Notes: generated by a model from the letters alone, not told the origin. A stretch of DNA of 47,140 nucleotides from SAR86 cluster bacterium SAR86B (GCA_905181955.1 CAJJAC010000006.1:1-47140); one strand, 5' to 3'; positions 16,500-25,096 are shown, counted from the first letter of the stretch. Translations and numbers: made by a program.

Positions 16500-18287
16500 T
16501 TAATCCTGTGAGCTAAAGTAATTCAAAAATGCATCTTGAGGTATTGATACTCTGCCAAGTTGCTTCATTTTCTTCTTGCCCTTCTTTTGTTTTTCTAAAA
16601 GTTTTTTCTTTCTTGAGATATCTCCACCATAACACTTAGCAGTAACATTTTTTCTAAGAGCTTTTACTGTTTCACGTGAGATGATCTTAGATCCCAATGC
16701 AACTTGAATTGGAACATCAAACATTTGTCTTGGAATTAATTTCTGTAGATTTTTAGCAATTTCACGAGCCTTCATCATAGAAAAAGATTTATGTACAATC
16801 ATAGAAAGCGCATCTACTTTTTGGTCATTTATCAAAATATCTATCTTTGTAAGGTCAGAGGCTCTAAAACCAATCAAGCTATACTCAATAGAGGCAAAAC
16901 CTTTTGTTGAAGATTTTATTTGGTCAAAAAAATCAACAATCACTCCAGAAAGAGGCATTTCAAATATAATTGATACTTGAGCTCCAAAATAATTCATCTC
17001 TTTTTGGATTCCTCTTTTAGAAGTGCAAAGAGTGATGACATTTCCAACATAATCATTTGGAGTTAAGACATTTACAAGAACTATAGGTTCTCTCATTTCA
17101 TCAATTTCGTTGGAAACAGGCATTTGAGATGGGTTATCGCATTTAAGAACCGTACCATCTGTTTTTAAAATTTCGTACTGAACAGATGGTGCGGTAGATA
17201 TAAGATCAAGATCATATTCTCTTTCCAGTCTTTCTCTAATAACTTCCATATGCAAAGTTCCAAGAAAACCACACCTAAAGCCAAAACCTAATGCATCTGA
17301 GACTTCTGGTTCATACACCAAAGAAGAATCATTTAGGATTAATTTAGATAAAGCATCTCTAAATTTCTCATAATCTTCTGAGCTAACTGTAAAGAGAGAA
17401 GCAAATACCTTTGGGTTTACCTTCTTAAATCCTGGTAAAGCCTCTGTAGTTTCATCGTTATACTCAAGAACAGTATCCCCAACTGGGGCGCCTTTGATAT
17501 CCTTAATTCCAGCAACTAAGTAGCCTACCTCGCCTGCAGATAATATTTTAGTTTTTTTCTTTTTAGGCGAAAAGATACCTATCTCATCTGCTAAGTAGCT
17601 TTGACCAGTTGTAAATATTTTAAATTTTTGTCCAGTATTTAATGTTCCATTCTTAATTCTGATAAGCGAGACAACTCCTAAATAAGGATCGAACCAGGAA
17701 TCTACTATCAAGGCCTGTAATGGAGCATCTGGACTTCCTTCTGGCGGGGGTATATCTCTGACCAGCATATCTAATAATTCTTCTGTCCCTTCTCCTGTTT
17801 TTGCACTAACTAATGGGGCATTTTCAGAATTAATACCTATCATGTCCTCTATTTCTTTTTTAACTCTATCAGGATCAGATTGAGGTAAGTCAATTTTATT
17901 AATAACAGGAACAACTTCGAGGCCTTGATCAACAGCTGTATAGCAATTGGCTAAAGTCTGAGCTTCAACACCTTGTGAGCCATCAACAACCAAGAGTGCT
18001 CCCTCGCATGCAGATAAAGATCTTGAAACTTCATATGAAAAATCTACATGGCCTGGAGTATCAATAAAATTTAACTGATAAACCTCTCCATCTTTTTTAT
18101 AATTAAGAGTAACTGCTTGGGCTTTGATTGTAATTCCTCTTTCTCTTTCAATATCCATAGAATCTAGTATTTGTTCAGACATTTCTCTTGCTGATAGACC
18201 TCCACAATATTCAATCAATCTGTCAGACAGGGTCGACTTCCCGTGATCAATATGGGCTATTACAGAAAAGTTTCTAATGTTCTTCAT
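16500..18287 (-). CDS. lepA: Elongation factor 4 LepA
   Basis: A translational GTPase related to EF-G that acts on ribosomes under stress and in initiation or assembly. The 595-aa protein has [16 protein letters not shown] (G1), [12 protein letters not shown] (switch), DTPGHVDF (G3), NKIDLP (G4), and the LepA-specific C-terminal domain with [16 protein letters not shown] near the end. Length fits (E. coli 599). A 66-base gap holding a 13-bp inverted repeat separates it from mucD. Confidence 0.98.
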   Translation of the reverse strand: MKNIRNFSVIAHIDHGKSTLSDRLIEYCGGLSAREMSEQILDSMDIERERGITIKAQAVTLNYKKDGEVYQLNFIDTPGHVDFSYEVSRSLSACEGALLVVDGSQGVEAQTLANCYTAVDQGLEVVPVINKIDLPQSDPDRVKKEIEDMIGINSENAPLVSAKTGEGTEELLDMLVRDIPPPEGSPDAPLQALIVDSWFDPYLGVVSLIRIKNGTLNTGQKFKIFTTGQSYLADEIGIFSPKKKKTKILSAGEVGYLVAGIKDIKGAPVGDTVLEYNDETTEALPGFKKVNPKVFASLFTVSSEDYEKFRDALSKLILNDSSLVYEPEVSDALGFGFRCGFLGTLHMEVIRERLEREYDLDLISTAPSVQYEILKTDGTVLKCDNPSQMPVSNEIDEMREPIVLVNVLTPNDYVGNVITLCTSKRGIQKEMNYFGAQVSIIFEMPLSGVIVDFFDQIKSSTKGFASIEYSLIGFRASDLTKIDILINDQKVDALSMIVHKSFSMMKAREIAKNLQKLIPRQMFDVPIQVALGSKIISRETVKALRKNVTAKCYGGDISRKKKLLEKQKKGKKKMKQLGRVSIPQDAFLNYFSSQD

Positions 18288-18304
18288 ATAGGTACATTTT
18301 ACAA

Positions 18305-18331
18305 GGAAAGCTAATAAGTTATTAGCTTTCC
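18305..18331. repeat. Perfect 13-bp inverted repeat between mucD and lepA
   Basis: Arms GGAAAGCTAATAA and TTATTAGCTTTCC are separated by a single G. In RNA the loop would open to about 3-5 bases, giving a stem of 11-12 bp. Read on the minus strand it lies 23 bases past the mucD stop, but the following bases (TTGTAAAATG) are not a proper U-tract. It could be a weak terminator or a processing or stabilising hairpin between the stress operon and lepA, or a protein-binding palindrome. Confidence 0.6.
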
Positions 18332-18353
18332 GAGAGTCTATTTATGAATTTTT

Positions 18354-19745
18354 TTAATTTAGTCTTATTGGGACAATAAAACGAGAATTATTTCTTTTAC
18401 CAAAAACAGCTACTATTGAACCAGATTCAAGTTTTTCTATAGCATCTGAAAATGACTTAACACTGTCTGTTTTATATTTAAAATTTCTATATCGTATATG
18501 AGTAATAACATCACCTTTTTGAATCTTTCCTGCTGCAGGTGAGCCCTTAGTAACTCTGGCTACAATAACTCCATCTTCTAAATTTTCCATTTGCGGGTTA
18601 TTTCTATCAATTTCTTCAATTTGCAGACCTAACATATCAGGATTACTATCATTTTTTGCTGGAATAAATGGCTTGGCGCTTGATGGCAATTCTCCTAGCT
18701 TAAAAGTGAGCTTAATTTCTTTTCCATCCCTAAAAATTGTTCCGATAGCCTTGGTATTAGGCTTGATTTGTCCTACAACATGAGGAAGATTTGCACTAAA
18801 TTTAATTTCCTTACCATCAAAATCTAAGATGACATCTCCTGGAATTAATCCAGCATTATCTCCAGATTCTCCTTCTTCAAGATCATTTATTAAAGCTCCA
18901 TATGGCTTATCCATGCCAAGAGCTTCAGCAAGATCATTATCAACCTCCCCAACTCTAACGCCTAAATAGCCTCTTGCTACGATACCTGTATCTATAATTT
19001 GTTCGGCAACATCAATAGCTACATTTATAGGTATGGCAAATGCAAGACCTTGATAACCGCCACTTCTAGAATAAATTTGAGAATTTATGCCGACAACGTT
19101 TCCTTTTAGGTCAAATAAAGGTCCACCAGAATTGCCTGGGTTGATTGCAACATCAGTCTGTAAGAAAGGGACGTAATTTCCAATATTATTATTTTGAATA
19201 CTTCTACCCTTAGCGCTTACAATTCCAGCTGTAACAGAAAAATCAAAACTAAAGGGTGAGCCTATAGCTACAACCCAATCACCGACCCTTAAAGATTCAC
19301 TATCACCAATCTTAACTTTGGGTAACATTTTTCCTTCTATTTTTAAGACTGCTAAATCAGACAGAGCATCGACACCAACAATCTCTGCAACATATTCTCT
19401 TCTATCGACCAATGAGACGATAACTTCTGTTGCTCCATCTACAACATGAAAATTGGTTAGAATATAATTATCTTTAAAAATAAAACCTGATCCATAGGAT
19501 TCTGCTTTTCTTTTTTGTTGAGGCGCTTCTTGATAATCCCTTGGCATTCCAAAAAATCTTTCTAGCTCTGGAGGCATTCCTCTGTATGAGTTTTGAGAAG
19601 AGACTTCTTTTCTTGATGTGATATTTACAACAGCGGGAGCAGAGTCCTCAACAAGACCAGCTATATTTGAAGGCAAGCCTACAGCTGAGAGGTTAATACT
19701 TAATGCGAAGACTAAAACAAAACTAATGTTTGCGAATTTTTTCAT
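18354..19745 (-). CDS. mucD: Periplasmic serine protease, DegQ/MucD (HtrA) family
   Basis: A Do-family protease/chaperone of the envelope. The 463-aa precursor has a signal peptide (MKKFANISFVLVFALSINLS), a trypsin-like domain with catalytic His100 (ILTNFHVVDG), Asp130 (DALSDLAVLKI) and Ser206 (INPGNSGGPLFD), then two PDZ domains (about 255-345 with GYLGVRVGEVDNDLAEALG, and 370-460). Charged Arg/Lys/Gln-rich linker precedes the protease core, as in MucD. Its place after rpoE and the anti-sigma gene matches the Pseudomonas algU-muc order, so MucD is the best subtype; it probably clears misfolded proteins that trigger the sigma factor. Confidence 0.93.
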   Translation of the reverse strand: MKKFANISFVLVFALSINLSAVGLPSNIAGLVEDSAPAVVNITSRKEVSSQNSYRGMPPELERFFGMPRDYQEAPQQKRKAESYGSGFIFKDNYILTNFHVVDGATEVIVSLVDRREYVAEIVGVDALSDLAVLKIEGKMLPKVKIGDSESLRVGDWVVAIGSPFSFDFSVTAGIVSAKGRSIQNNNIGNYVPFLQTDVAINPGNSGGPLFDLKGNVVGINSQIYSRSGGYQGLAFAIPINVAIDVAEQIIDTGIVARGYLGVRVGEVDNDLAEALGMDKPYGALINDLEEGESGDNAGLIPGDVILDFDGKEIKFSANLPHVVGQIKPNTKAIGTIFRDGKEIKLTFKLGELPSSAKPFIPAKNDSNPDMLGLQIEEIDRNNPQMENLEDGVIVARVTKGSPAAGKIQKGDVITHIRYRNFKYKTDSVKSFSDAIEKLESGSIVAVFGKRNNSRFIVPIRLN

Positions 19746-19753
19746 GATATCTC

Positions 19754-20446
19754 CTATCTAATTTGTATTGAACTAATAATTCTATTGGCTTCTTCTAAAC
19801 GAAGATTTCCATAAAGTGTGATTACTTTTCCGCCTGGTAATGGATATAAGTAAACCATATTTTTTCCAGATTTCCAGTATCTTACATTCTTTAAACCTAA
19901 ATCTTTATTTGCAATGTGCATATAAAAATTCTCTTTCCCATTGGTATAGTGTCCTGGTCTGTTGGATCTGCTTTGAAAGCCAACATTGGTTAAGTTTGGG
20001 TTGTACTGATTTTTACTTTCAATGCCGCTTTGATCTAAAACGTTTAACATATGCTCCAATAAGCCCTCCTCAATTCTAATAATATTATTTTTTGCTTCAT
20101 CGCTGTTTATTGCAGCTTGTATTTGAGATTGTGCTTCACTATTAAAACCAAGCCTGTCTGAATCTGATGGGTTTATTAAAAAAACTGTTAAGAGAATGGC
20201 TGCAGCAGCTGACATCCCATTTGAGAGCCAGGGCCTGTATTGTAGAAAATCTGGAAACTTTAAATAAGTTACATTAGATTTTAATTTTGTTTGTTTTTCG
20301 TTAGAAATCATTGCACTAAGATGAGCATAATTTTTTAATTTATCTTGAACACCGTTGTCATTAATCTGCATCAATAATTCATCTGTTTCTGAGTGAGAGA
20401 GTTCTCCATCAAATAGAGCTGAAAGCTTTTCATTAATATCAGTCAT
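19754..20446 (-). CDS. RseA/MucA-like anti-sigma factor with RseB-like C-terminal segment
   Basis: The 230-aa product has an N-terminal anti-sigma domain (NEKLSALFDGELSHSETDELL, residues 5-25; compare SALMDGEL of RseA), one TM segment at about 75-91, and a periplasmic part. Its C-terminus contains VRYWKSGKNMVYLYPLPGGK and VITLYGNLRLEEANRIISSI, which resembles the final domain of RseB/MucB (pattern GG-VTVVGE-P-ATA-RIA-S). No separate rseB gene lies between this gene and mucD, where one is expected. I infer an RseA plus truncated RseB fusion; the RseA part is fairly sure, the RseB part is by eye. It overlaps rpoE by 8 bases. Confidence 0.8.
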   Translation of the reverse strand: MTDINEKLSALFDGELSHSETDELLMQINDNGVQDKLKNYAHLSAMISNEKQTKLKSNVTYLKFPDFLQYRPWLSNGMSAAAAILLTVFLINPSDSDRLGFNSEAQSQIQAAINSDEAKNNIIRIEEGLLEHMLNVLDQSGIESKNQYNPNLTNVGFQSRSNRPGHYTNGKENFYMHIANKDLGLKNVRYWKSGKNMVYLYPLPGGKVITLYGNLRLEEANRIISSIQIR

Positions 20447-21011
20447 TGGATATTTCCTCTTTTATAAAATCTAATATAGTTTCTCGAGCTCTGAAGATCC
20501 TTGATCTAACAGTGCCAATAGGACATTCAATTATTTCAGCTATTTCTTGATAGCTTTTACCCTCATACTCTCGCAAAATAAAGGGTGTTTTTAAAATTTC
20601 AGGCAAGGTAGTAATGAAATTTTTAATAGTTATAGATGTTTCTTCAGTTTCAGCACTAAGTTCCGGTGAGCTAAAATGAGGGTAGTCAAAATTTACAACA
20701 TCATCTGAGATATTTAATTTTTGTTTTTTGTAAGCTGAGCTTGTTACATGATTCTTAGCAATATTTATAGCAATTCTATAAACCCATGTAAAAAATGCAC
20801 TGTCACCTCTAAATGAATCTATCTTATTCCATACTCTTATAAATACTTGTTGAGTAAGGTCTTCAGCATCTTCTTTAGACTTAACAAAGCTAAATAATGC
20901 GCTATATATTCTTGGCTGATATTTGATCATTAACACTTTAAAGGCATCCTGATTTTTATCCTTAACTTTTTCTATTAAATAGAAATCTTCGTTAATATTA
21001 TTTTTATCCAT
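20439..21011 (-). CDS. rpoE: ECF RNA polymerase sigma factor RpoE/AlgU
   Basis: An extracytoplasmic-stress sigma factor. The 190-aa protein has region 2 with YQPRIYSALFSFVKSKEDAE, DLTQQVFIRVWNKIDSFRGD and FFTWVYRIAINIAKNH (promoter melting and -10 recognition), and region 4 with LPEILKTPFILREYEGKSYQ and EIAEIIECPIGTVRSRIFRAR (helix-turn-helix for -35). Length matches E. coli RpoE (191). It is first in rpoE-anti-sigma-mucD and is preceded by a sigma-E-type promoter, suggesting autoregulation. Confidence 0.96.
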   Translation of the reverse strand: MDKNNINEDFYLIEKVKDKNQDAFKVLMIKYQPRIYSALFSFVKSKEDAEDLTQQVFIRVWNKIDSFRGDSAFFTWVYRIAINIAKNHVTSSAYKKQKLNISDDVVNFDYPHFSSPELSAETEETSITIKNFITTLPEILKTPFILREYEGKSYQEIAEIIECPIGTVRSRIFRARETILDFIKEEISND

Positions 21012-21036
21012 TTTAAAAACTCAATTTCCTTATCAA

Positions 21037-21063
21037 TATGACCAATGTATTGATCAAAAGTTC
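21037..21063 (-). promoter_or_regulatory. Sigma-E-type promoter of rpoE
   Basis: On the minus strand GAACTT (21063-21058) is followed after exactly 16 bases by TCATA (21041-21037). The established sigma-E/AlgU consensus is GAACTT-N16-TCTGA, so the -35 is perfect and the -10 is partial. The start point would fall about 20 bases ahead of the rpoE ATG. The -35 overlaps the end of sdhE. Autoregulation through such a promoter is known for rpoE. Confidence 0.5.
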
Positions 21064-21311
21064 TCTAATTTTGTAAATTTTTTTAATTTATTATTAATAA
21101 ACCTTTCATGTTTTATATTACCTAAGCTTAATTTTTTAAAAATAAAATCGTAAAGAGTCTGATCATCGTAATTTAGCACTTCATCAAAAGTAGCATGATC
21201 GTCAGAAGATAAATTAAGCATCTCATTTTCAGAAAATTCTTTAAGCAGGAGATCTAATTCACGCATTCCACGTCTACACTTCCATTTCAATCTATTTATT
21301 TGTTCGCTCAT
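21054..21311 (-). CDS. sdhE: FAD assembly factor SdhE
   Basis: A small protein that promotes covalent FAD attachment to succinate dehydrogenase (and fumarate reductase). The 85-aa product has the diagnostic CRRGMRELDLLL motif (residues 12-23) and the acidic helix region with YDDQTLYDFIF. Length matches E. coli SdhE (88). It is divergent from ygfZ across 43 bases, the same arrangement as in E. coli. Confidence 0.95.
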   Translation of the reverse strand: MSEQINRLKWKCRRGMRELDLLLKEFSENEMLNLSSDDHATFDEVLNYDDQTLYDFIFKKLSLGNIKHERFINNKLKKFTKLENF

Positions 21312-21354
21312 TGGTTAGAATAAAGTTAAAGATGTTAATTCTACAAGAAAACTG

Positions 21355-22161
21355 ATGCTAAAGAATCTAATAAAAACAGGCTCTATTGATTTAGATACCT
21401 ATGAGGTTTTAAAACTTAATGGTGATATTGATAAAGTTGAAGCTTTATTACAGGGACAAGTCACGTCTGATATTTCAGAATTAGCTAATAACAATGCCCA
21501 AATGTCTTGTTTACTTGATCATAAGGGGTTCATTCAGGCTGATTTTATTTTAGCTAGATTAAATAATGAAATATTTATTGTTGTTGAAAAATCATTAACA
21601 GGAAATTTAAAAGATCAGTTGAGCCAGTTTACGAAGTTTTATAAAGTGGAAGTTGAATTATTGGATGTAAAAGTAAAAGGTTTAGTTTTATCAAGTAACG
21701 AAATCAACAATACTGAATCTTTTGTATACTTTAAGGGGGATGAATATATTCTCTCTATAGATATATCCAATTTAGAAAATGGCAAAAAAGAATCTAAAAT
21801 AGACCTACTTGAATGGAAAGTAGCTAATAAAATATTATTAAATTATCTATTTGTAGAAAGTGACATTGATAAATACAGACCCAATGAACTTAATTATGAT
21901 AAATCAAGGGTTTCCTTTAGCAAGGGTTGTTTCAGAGGCCAAGAGGTAGTAGCTAGAGTTCACTATTTAGGAGTTAATAGAAGGGAATTCGTTACAGCAG
22001 TGGTCCCAGGCAGAGTCGCTATAGATACTAAATTAAAAATTCATGGAGAAACCTTAAAGTTTTTAGATCATAAAATTTTTACTACTCACATCAAAAGAGA
22101 TGATTTTCAAAATGACATATATAAATCAATTGAATTTATTAGATATCCAGATTCCAGTTAA
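21355..22161 (+). CDS. ygfZ: tRNA-modifying / Fe-S cluster assembly protein YgfZ (folate-binding)
   Basis: A folate-dependent GcvT-like protein needed for activity of some Fe-S enzymes such as MiaB. The 268-aa chain contains the family signature KGCFRGQEVVARVHYLG with the conserved Cys192 (usual form KGCYTGQE; here F-R replaces Y-T) and the N-terminal GDIDKVEALLQGQVTSDI. It is shorter than E. coli YgfZ (326), lacking part of the C-terminal barrel. It is divergent from sdhE and its 3' end overlaps convergent ung by 23 bases. Confidence 0.93.
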   Translation: MLKNLIKTGSIDLDTYEVLKLNGDIDKVEALLQGQVTSDISELANNNAQMSCLLDHKGFIQADFILARLNNEIFIVVEKSLTGNLKDQLSQFTKFYKVEVELLDVKVKGLVLSSNEINNTESFVYFKGDEYILSIDISNLENGKKESKIDLLEWKVANKILLNYLFVESDIDKYRPNELNYDKSRVSFSKGCFRGQEVVARVHYLGVNRREFVTAVVPGRVAIDTKLKIHGETLKFLDHKIFTTHIKRDDFQNDIYKSIEFIRYPDSS

Positions 22162-22825
22162 TTTCATTTTTACCGTTTGACTTTAAAAAAGCATTTGCAC
22201 GAGAAAATGGCTTTGATCCAAAAAAACCTCTTCTTGCAGAAAATGGAGACGGATGTGCTGATTTAATAATTAGATTATTGTCTTTATAGATGATACTTTC
22301 TTTAGCTTGAGCTTTTGCTCCCCACAACATAAATACAACTGAGCCTTTGTATCCAATATTTTGGAGAATAGCATCCGTAAATTCTTCCCAGCCAATATTT
22401 TGATGAGACCCGGGTTTTGATTCTTCTACTGTAAGGCATGTATTTAATAGAAGAACGCCCTGCTTTGCCCAAGATTCTAAATTACCATTTTTATGAATTG
22501 GAATACTTAAATCAGACTCTAATTCACTAAATATATTTCTTAAAGATGGGGGTATTTTTATTCCTTCATTTACTGAAAAAGCTAGCCCATTCGCTTGGCC
22601 ATTTCCGTGATATGGATCCTGACCAATAATAACAATATTAATATCTTCAGGCTGGCAAAGGCTTAAAGAGGTAAATATATTTCTTACATCTGGGTATATT
22701 TTTTTTTCTAATTTTATGTAATTACCTACTAATTCAAATAGCTTAATTGTTGATGCTGCTTTGAGGTTTTTTTGTAACAAAAGTCTCCACTTTGGATCGA
22801 GGTAATTTTCAGGTTTAAATTGCAT
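22139..22825 (-). CDS. ung: Uracil-DNA glycosylase
   Basis: Removes uracil from DNA in base-excision repair. The 228-aa protein has the catalytic water-activating motif VIIGQDPYHGNGQANGLAFS with Asp70, VLLLNTCLTVEES, and the DNA-intercalating loop SAHPSPFSARRGFFGSKPFS with catalytic His. Length equals E. coli Ung (229). DnaA boxes start 16 bases ahead of its start codon. Confidence 0.97.
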   Translation of the reverse strand: MQFKPENYLDPKWRLLLQKNLKAASTIKLFELVGNYIKLEKKIYPDVRNIFTSLSLCQPEDINIVIIGQDPYHGNGQANGLAFSVNEGIKIPPSLRNIFSELESDLSIPIHKNGNLESWAKQGVLLLNTCLTVEESKPGSHQNIGWEEFTDAILQNIGYKGSVVFMLWGAKAQAKESIIYKDNNLIIKSAHPSPFSARRGFFGSKPFSRANAFLKSNGKNEINWNLDI

Positions 22826-22840
22826 AAAACATCACTTATT

Positions 22841-22875
22841 TTATCCACAGAATCTGTGGATAACTTTATGGATAA
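22841..22875. promoter_or_regulatory. DnaA-box cluster upstream of ung
   Basis: A perfect DnaA box TTATCCACA (plus strand, 22841-22849) is followed by its inverted copy TGTGGATAA (22855-22863); together they form a perfect palindrome with 11-bp arms (TTATCCACAGA) and one central base. A third near-box TATGGATAA (22867-22875) follows. This lies in the ung leader/promoter. It may regulate ung, titrate DnaA, or mark an origin; too few boxes are seen to claim oriC. Confidence 0.7.
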
Positions 22876-23197
22876 CTTTATATTCTACACTGTAAATCCT
22901 TTAGAATAAGGCTTTTTAGTGAATTGGTTAATTTTTATACAATAAAGTCTTTTATTACCGCATTTCAGTAATTTAACGAAATAACAGTATTTATTTGTGT
23001 AAAGATGAGGCAGAAATGGGTTGTCCTTAATATCACTTTTTTTACTTGTGGGCAAGTATTATTTTATTTAATTTTTAATAAAATAAATTTCAGCTATAAG
23101 GTTATATAAATTAACTATATTTAGGGCTAAAAATAGTATGTTTCTAGAGATTTAAAACTAGGTAATTTGATAAGTTTTTTTAAGAAATTTATCTGAT
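22876..23197. other. AT-rich intergenic region between ung and serA
   Basis: No coding frame or known RNA is visible in these 322 bases. It holds a hairpin TACTTG-TGGG-CAAGTA at 23043-23058 followed by TTATTTTATTT on the plus strand (terminator-like for an unseen plus transcript), then a pure-AT inverted repeat TTATTTTATT/AATAAAATAA at 23059-23086. The region may hold ung promoter elements, the end of the serA transcript, and possibly a small RNA. Its size is unusual for this otherwise tightly packed window. Confidence 0.5.
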
Positions 23198-24373
23198 TTA
23201 TTTACAAACTCTTACACTTAAAACATGGTCTATTTTCTGAATACTATCTAATAAGTTCTCGGTTGGCTCCTGCTCAATATCTATAAGATTTATTGCTATC
23301 TCATTCCTGCTTTTGTTTGTCATGTCAGCAATATTGATATTACTAGCTGCAATTGCATCTGCAATTTTTCCAATCATTCCGGGCTCATTGCGATTAATAA
23401 TAATTAGCCTGTATGGTGTTGTCCTGCCTAATCTTATAGGTGGAAAATTTATAGAATTTATAATATTTCCATGTAGTAAAAAGTTACTAACTTGGTCACA
23501 TGCCATAAATGCACAATTTATTTCTGCTTCATTCGTGCTAGCTCCAAGATGCGGTAAAAGAATAACGTCTTGGGTTGAAATACTTCTGCTGATCAATTCA
23601 GGAGTTGGGAAATCTGTAACAAATCTAGAAACAATTCCAGAATCAAGGGCAGAAATAATATCATCATTTTTTACTATACCTCCTCTTGAAAGGTTTATTA
23701 ACTTTGCACCTTTTTTACAATGCTTTAGTTTTTCTATTGATATAAGGTCTTTGGTAGCTTCGACCAGTGGAACATGTAAAGAAATATAATCAGATATGCT
23801 TAATAATGCTTCTAGGCTTTCAGCTTTCTCAACTTCTTTTGGTAATCTCCATGCGGAATCTATTGAAATATGTGGATCATATCCAACTAATTTCATACCC
23901 ATGCTTCGAGCAGTTTGCGCAACTAAAGATCCAATTGCGCCCAAACCAACTATTCCTAAGGTTTTACCTTTTAACTCCGTCCCCTTAAAAAGCTTTTTTT
24001 GCTCTTCCATAGCGCTATTTAAATCTGAAGTATCAAGCCCATCTAAGGTTTTTGAAAAAGTATTGCCTTGGATAATTCCTCGAGATGAAAGAAGTAATCC
24101 ACAAACAACAAGTTCTTTTACAGCGTTAGCATTGGCTCCAGGTGTATTAAAAACTACAATACCTTTCTTGGTTGCTTCCTCTGAAGGTATATTATTAGTG
24201 CCTGCTCCGGCTCTGCCAATACATCTGAGAGATTTATTGAAATCATCACTTGATAAGACTTGGCTCCTTAATAACAATGCATCTGGATTATTTTCATCTA
24301 GAATGAAATCATGACTTTTTAAAACATTAATACCATCTTCAGCAATATTATTGAAAATTTTATATTTATACAT
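23198..24373 (-). CDS. serA: D-3-phosphoglycerate dehydrogenase, SerA family with ACT domain
   Basis: NAD-dependent first step of serine synthesis. The 391-aa protein has an outer substrate domain with CIGRAGAGTNNIP, the NAD-binding GKTLGIVGLGAIGSLVAQ, KGAKLINLSRGGIVKNDDI, LLPHLGASTNEAEINCA with the catalytic His, and a C-terminal ACT domain (about 318-390, INRNEPGMIGKIADAIAASN), which in E. coli SerA binds serine. Slightly shorter than E. coli SerA (410). It is divergent from an ABC ATPase gene. Confidence 0.9.
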   Translation of the reverse strand: MYKYKIFNNIAEDGINVLKSHDFILDENNPDALLLRSQVLSSDDFNKSLRCIGRAGAGTNNIPSEEATKKGIVVFNTPGANANAVKELVVCGLLLSSRGIIQGNTFSKTLDGLDTSDLNSAMEEQKKLFKGTELKGKTLGIVGLGAIGSLVAQTARSMGMKLVGYDPHISIDSAWRLPKEVEKAESLEALLSISDYISLHVPLVEATKDLISIEKLKHCKKGAKLINLSRGGIVKNDDIISALDSGIVSRFVTDFPTPELISRSISTQDVILLPHLGASTNEAEINCAFMACDQVSNFLLHGNIINSINFPPIRLGRTTPYRLIIINRNEPGMIGKIADAIAASNINIADMTNKSRNEIAINLIDIEQEPTENLLDSIQKIDHVLSVRVCK

Positions 24374-24379
24374 GTATTA

Positions 24380-24446
24380 GTAAGGGTTAGACTTTGGTAT
24401 TATCAACCAAGCATTAATTTGGGATTAGTTTATTACATACCCTTAC
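24380..24446. promoter_or_regulatory. Separated inverted repeat in the serA/ABC-ATPase divergent promoter
   Basis: GTAAGGGT (24380-24387) and its exact inverse ACCCTTAC (24439-24446) flank the 51-base core of the divergent intergenic region. The spacing is about five helical turns, which would suit two operator half-sites or be coincidental. No regulator is assigned. Confidence 0.3.
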
Positions 24447-24469
24447 AAGAAGAAACTTTTTATTAACAA

Positions 24470-25096
24470 ATGAGCCTATTTATTTCAAACCTATCTTTTA
24501 AAAGACCCAACGAGGAAAATTTACTTAATAATATTAATTTTGAAGTCGCTAATGGTGAGCTTCTTATTATTCAAGGTGAAAGTGGTTGTGGTAAAACCAC
24601 CCTTCTTAATATCATCTCAGGATTGATGCATCCAGATAAAGGTCTTATAAAAATTAATAATATTGTTTTGAATTCCTCTGAGGATTTTGTCCCTTCTGAA
24701 AAAAGGGGGATTGGCTACGTTTTTCAAGATTATGCCTTATTCCCTCATCTTACTGCGATAGAAAATGCATGCTACGCATACAAAGATAAAAAGATGCATT
24801 CTTTAGATGATCTATCTGTTATACGTTCATTAAATCTAGAAAAGCATAAAGATAAGTATCCTTATGAGTTATCTGGAGGTCAGCAGCAAAGAGTTGCAAT
24901 AGCAAGAGCTGTTCTTATGTATCCTAAGCTATTAATAATGGATGAACCTTTTTCAGGATTAGATAAAGAAAATATTCTTGAGACGCAGCACTTAATAAAA
25001 GACTCAATTAAAATACTAAATATTCCTGCAATAATAGTGACTCACAGTCTTGAATATCTTGAGGACCTTGGAAATAAAGAAATTATAAGAATTTAA
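24470..25096 (+). CDS. ABC transporter ATP-binding protein, orphan
   Basis: An ATPase of an ABC importer or exporter type. The 208-aa protein has Walker A GESGCGKTTLLNIISGL, Q-loop YVFQDYALFPHLT, signature LSGGQQQRVAIARA, Walker B LLIMDEPFSGLD and H-loop IIVTHS. It ends right after the core domain, with no C-terminal regulatory extension, and is closest in style to ThiQ/FbpC-like subunits. No permease or binding protein lies nearby, so substrate cannot be assigned. It ends 1 base from the convergent TonB-domain gene. Confidence 0.93.
   Translation: MSLFISNLSFKRPNEENLLNNINFEVANGELLIIQGESGCGKTTLLNIISGLMHPDKGLIKINNIVLNSSEDFVPSEKRGIGYVFQDYALFPHLTAIENACYAYKDKKMHSLDDLSVIRSLNLEKHKDKYPYELSGGQQQRVAIARAVLMYPKLLIMDEPFSGLDKENILETQHLIKDSIKILNIPAIIVTHSLEYLEDLGNKEIIRI

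Noticed and set aside
22826-23197. oriC at the DnaA boxes near ung
   Set aside because: Only two perfect boxes and one near-box are seen; no dnaA, dnaN, gyrB or gidA nearby and no change of gene-strand bias. Kept as a finding, not called.
23313-24314. Long plus-strand frames opposite serA
   Set aside because: They run antisense to a clearly conserved dehydrogenase and show no family motifs.
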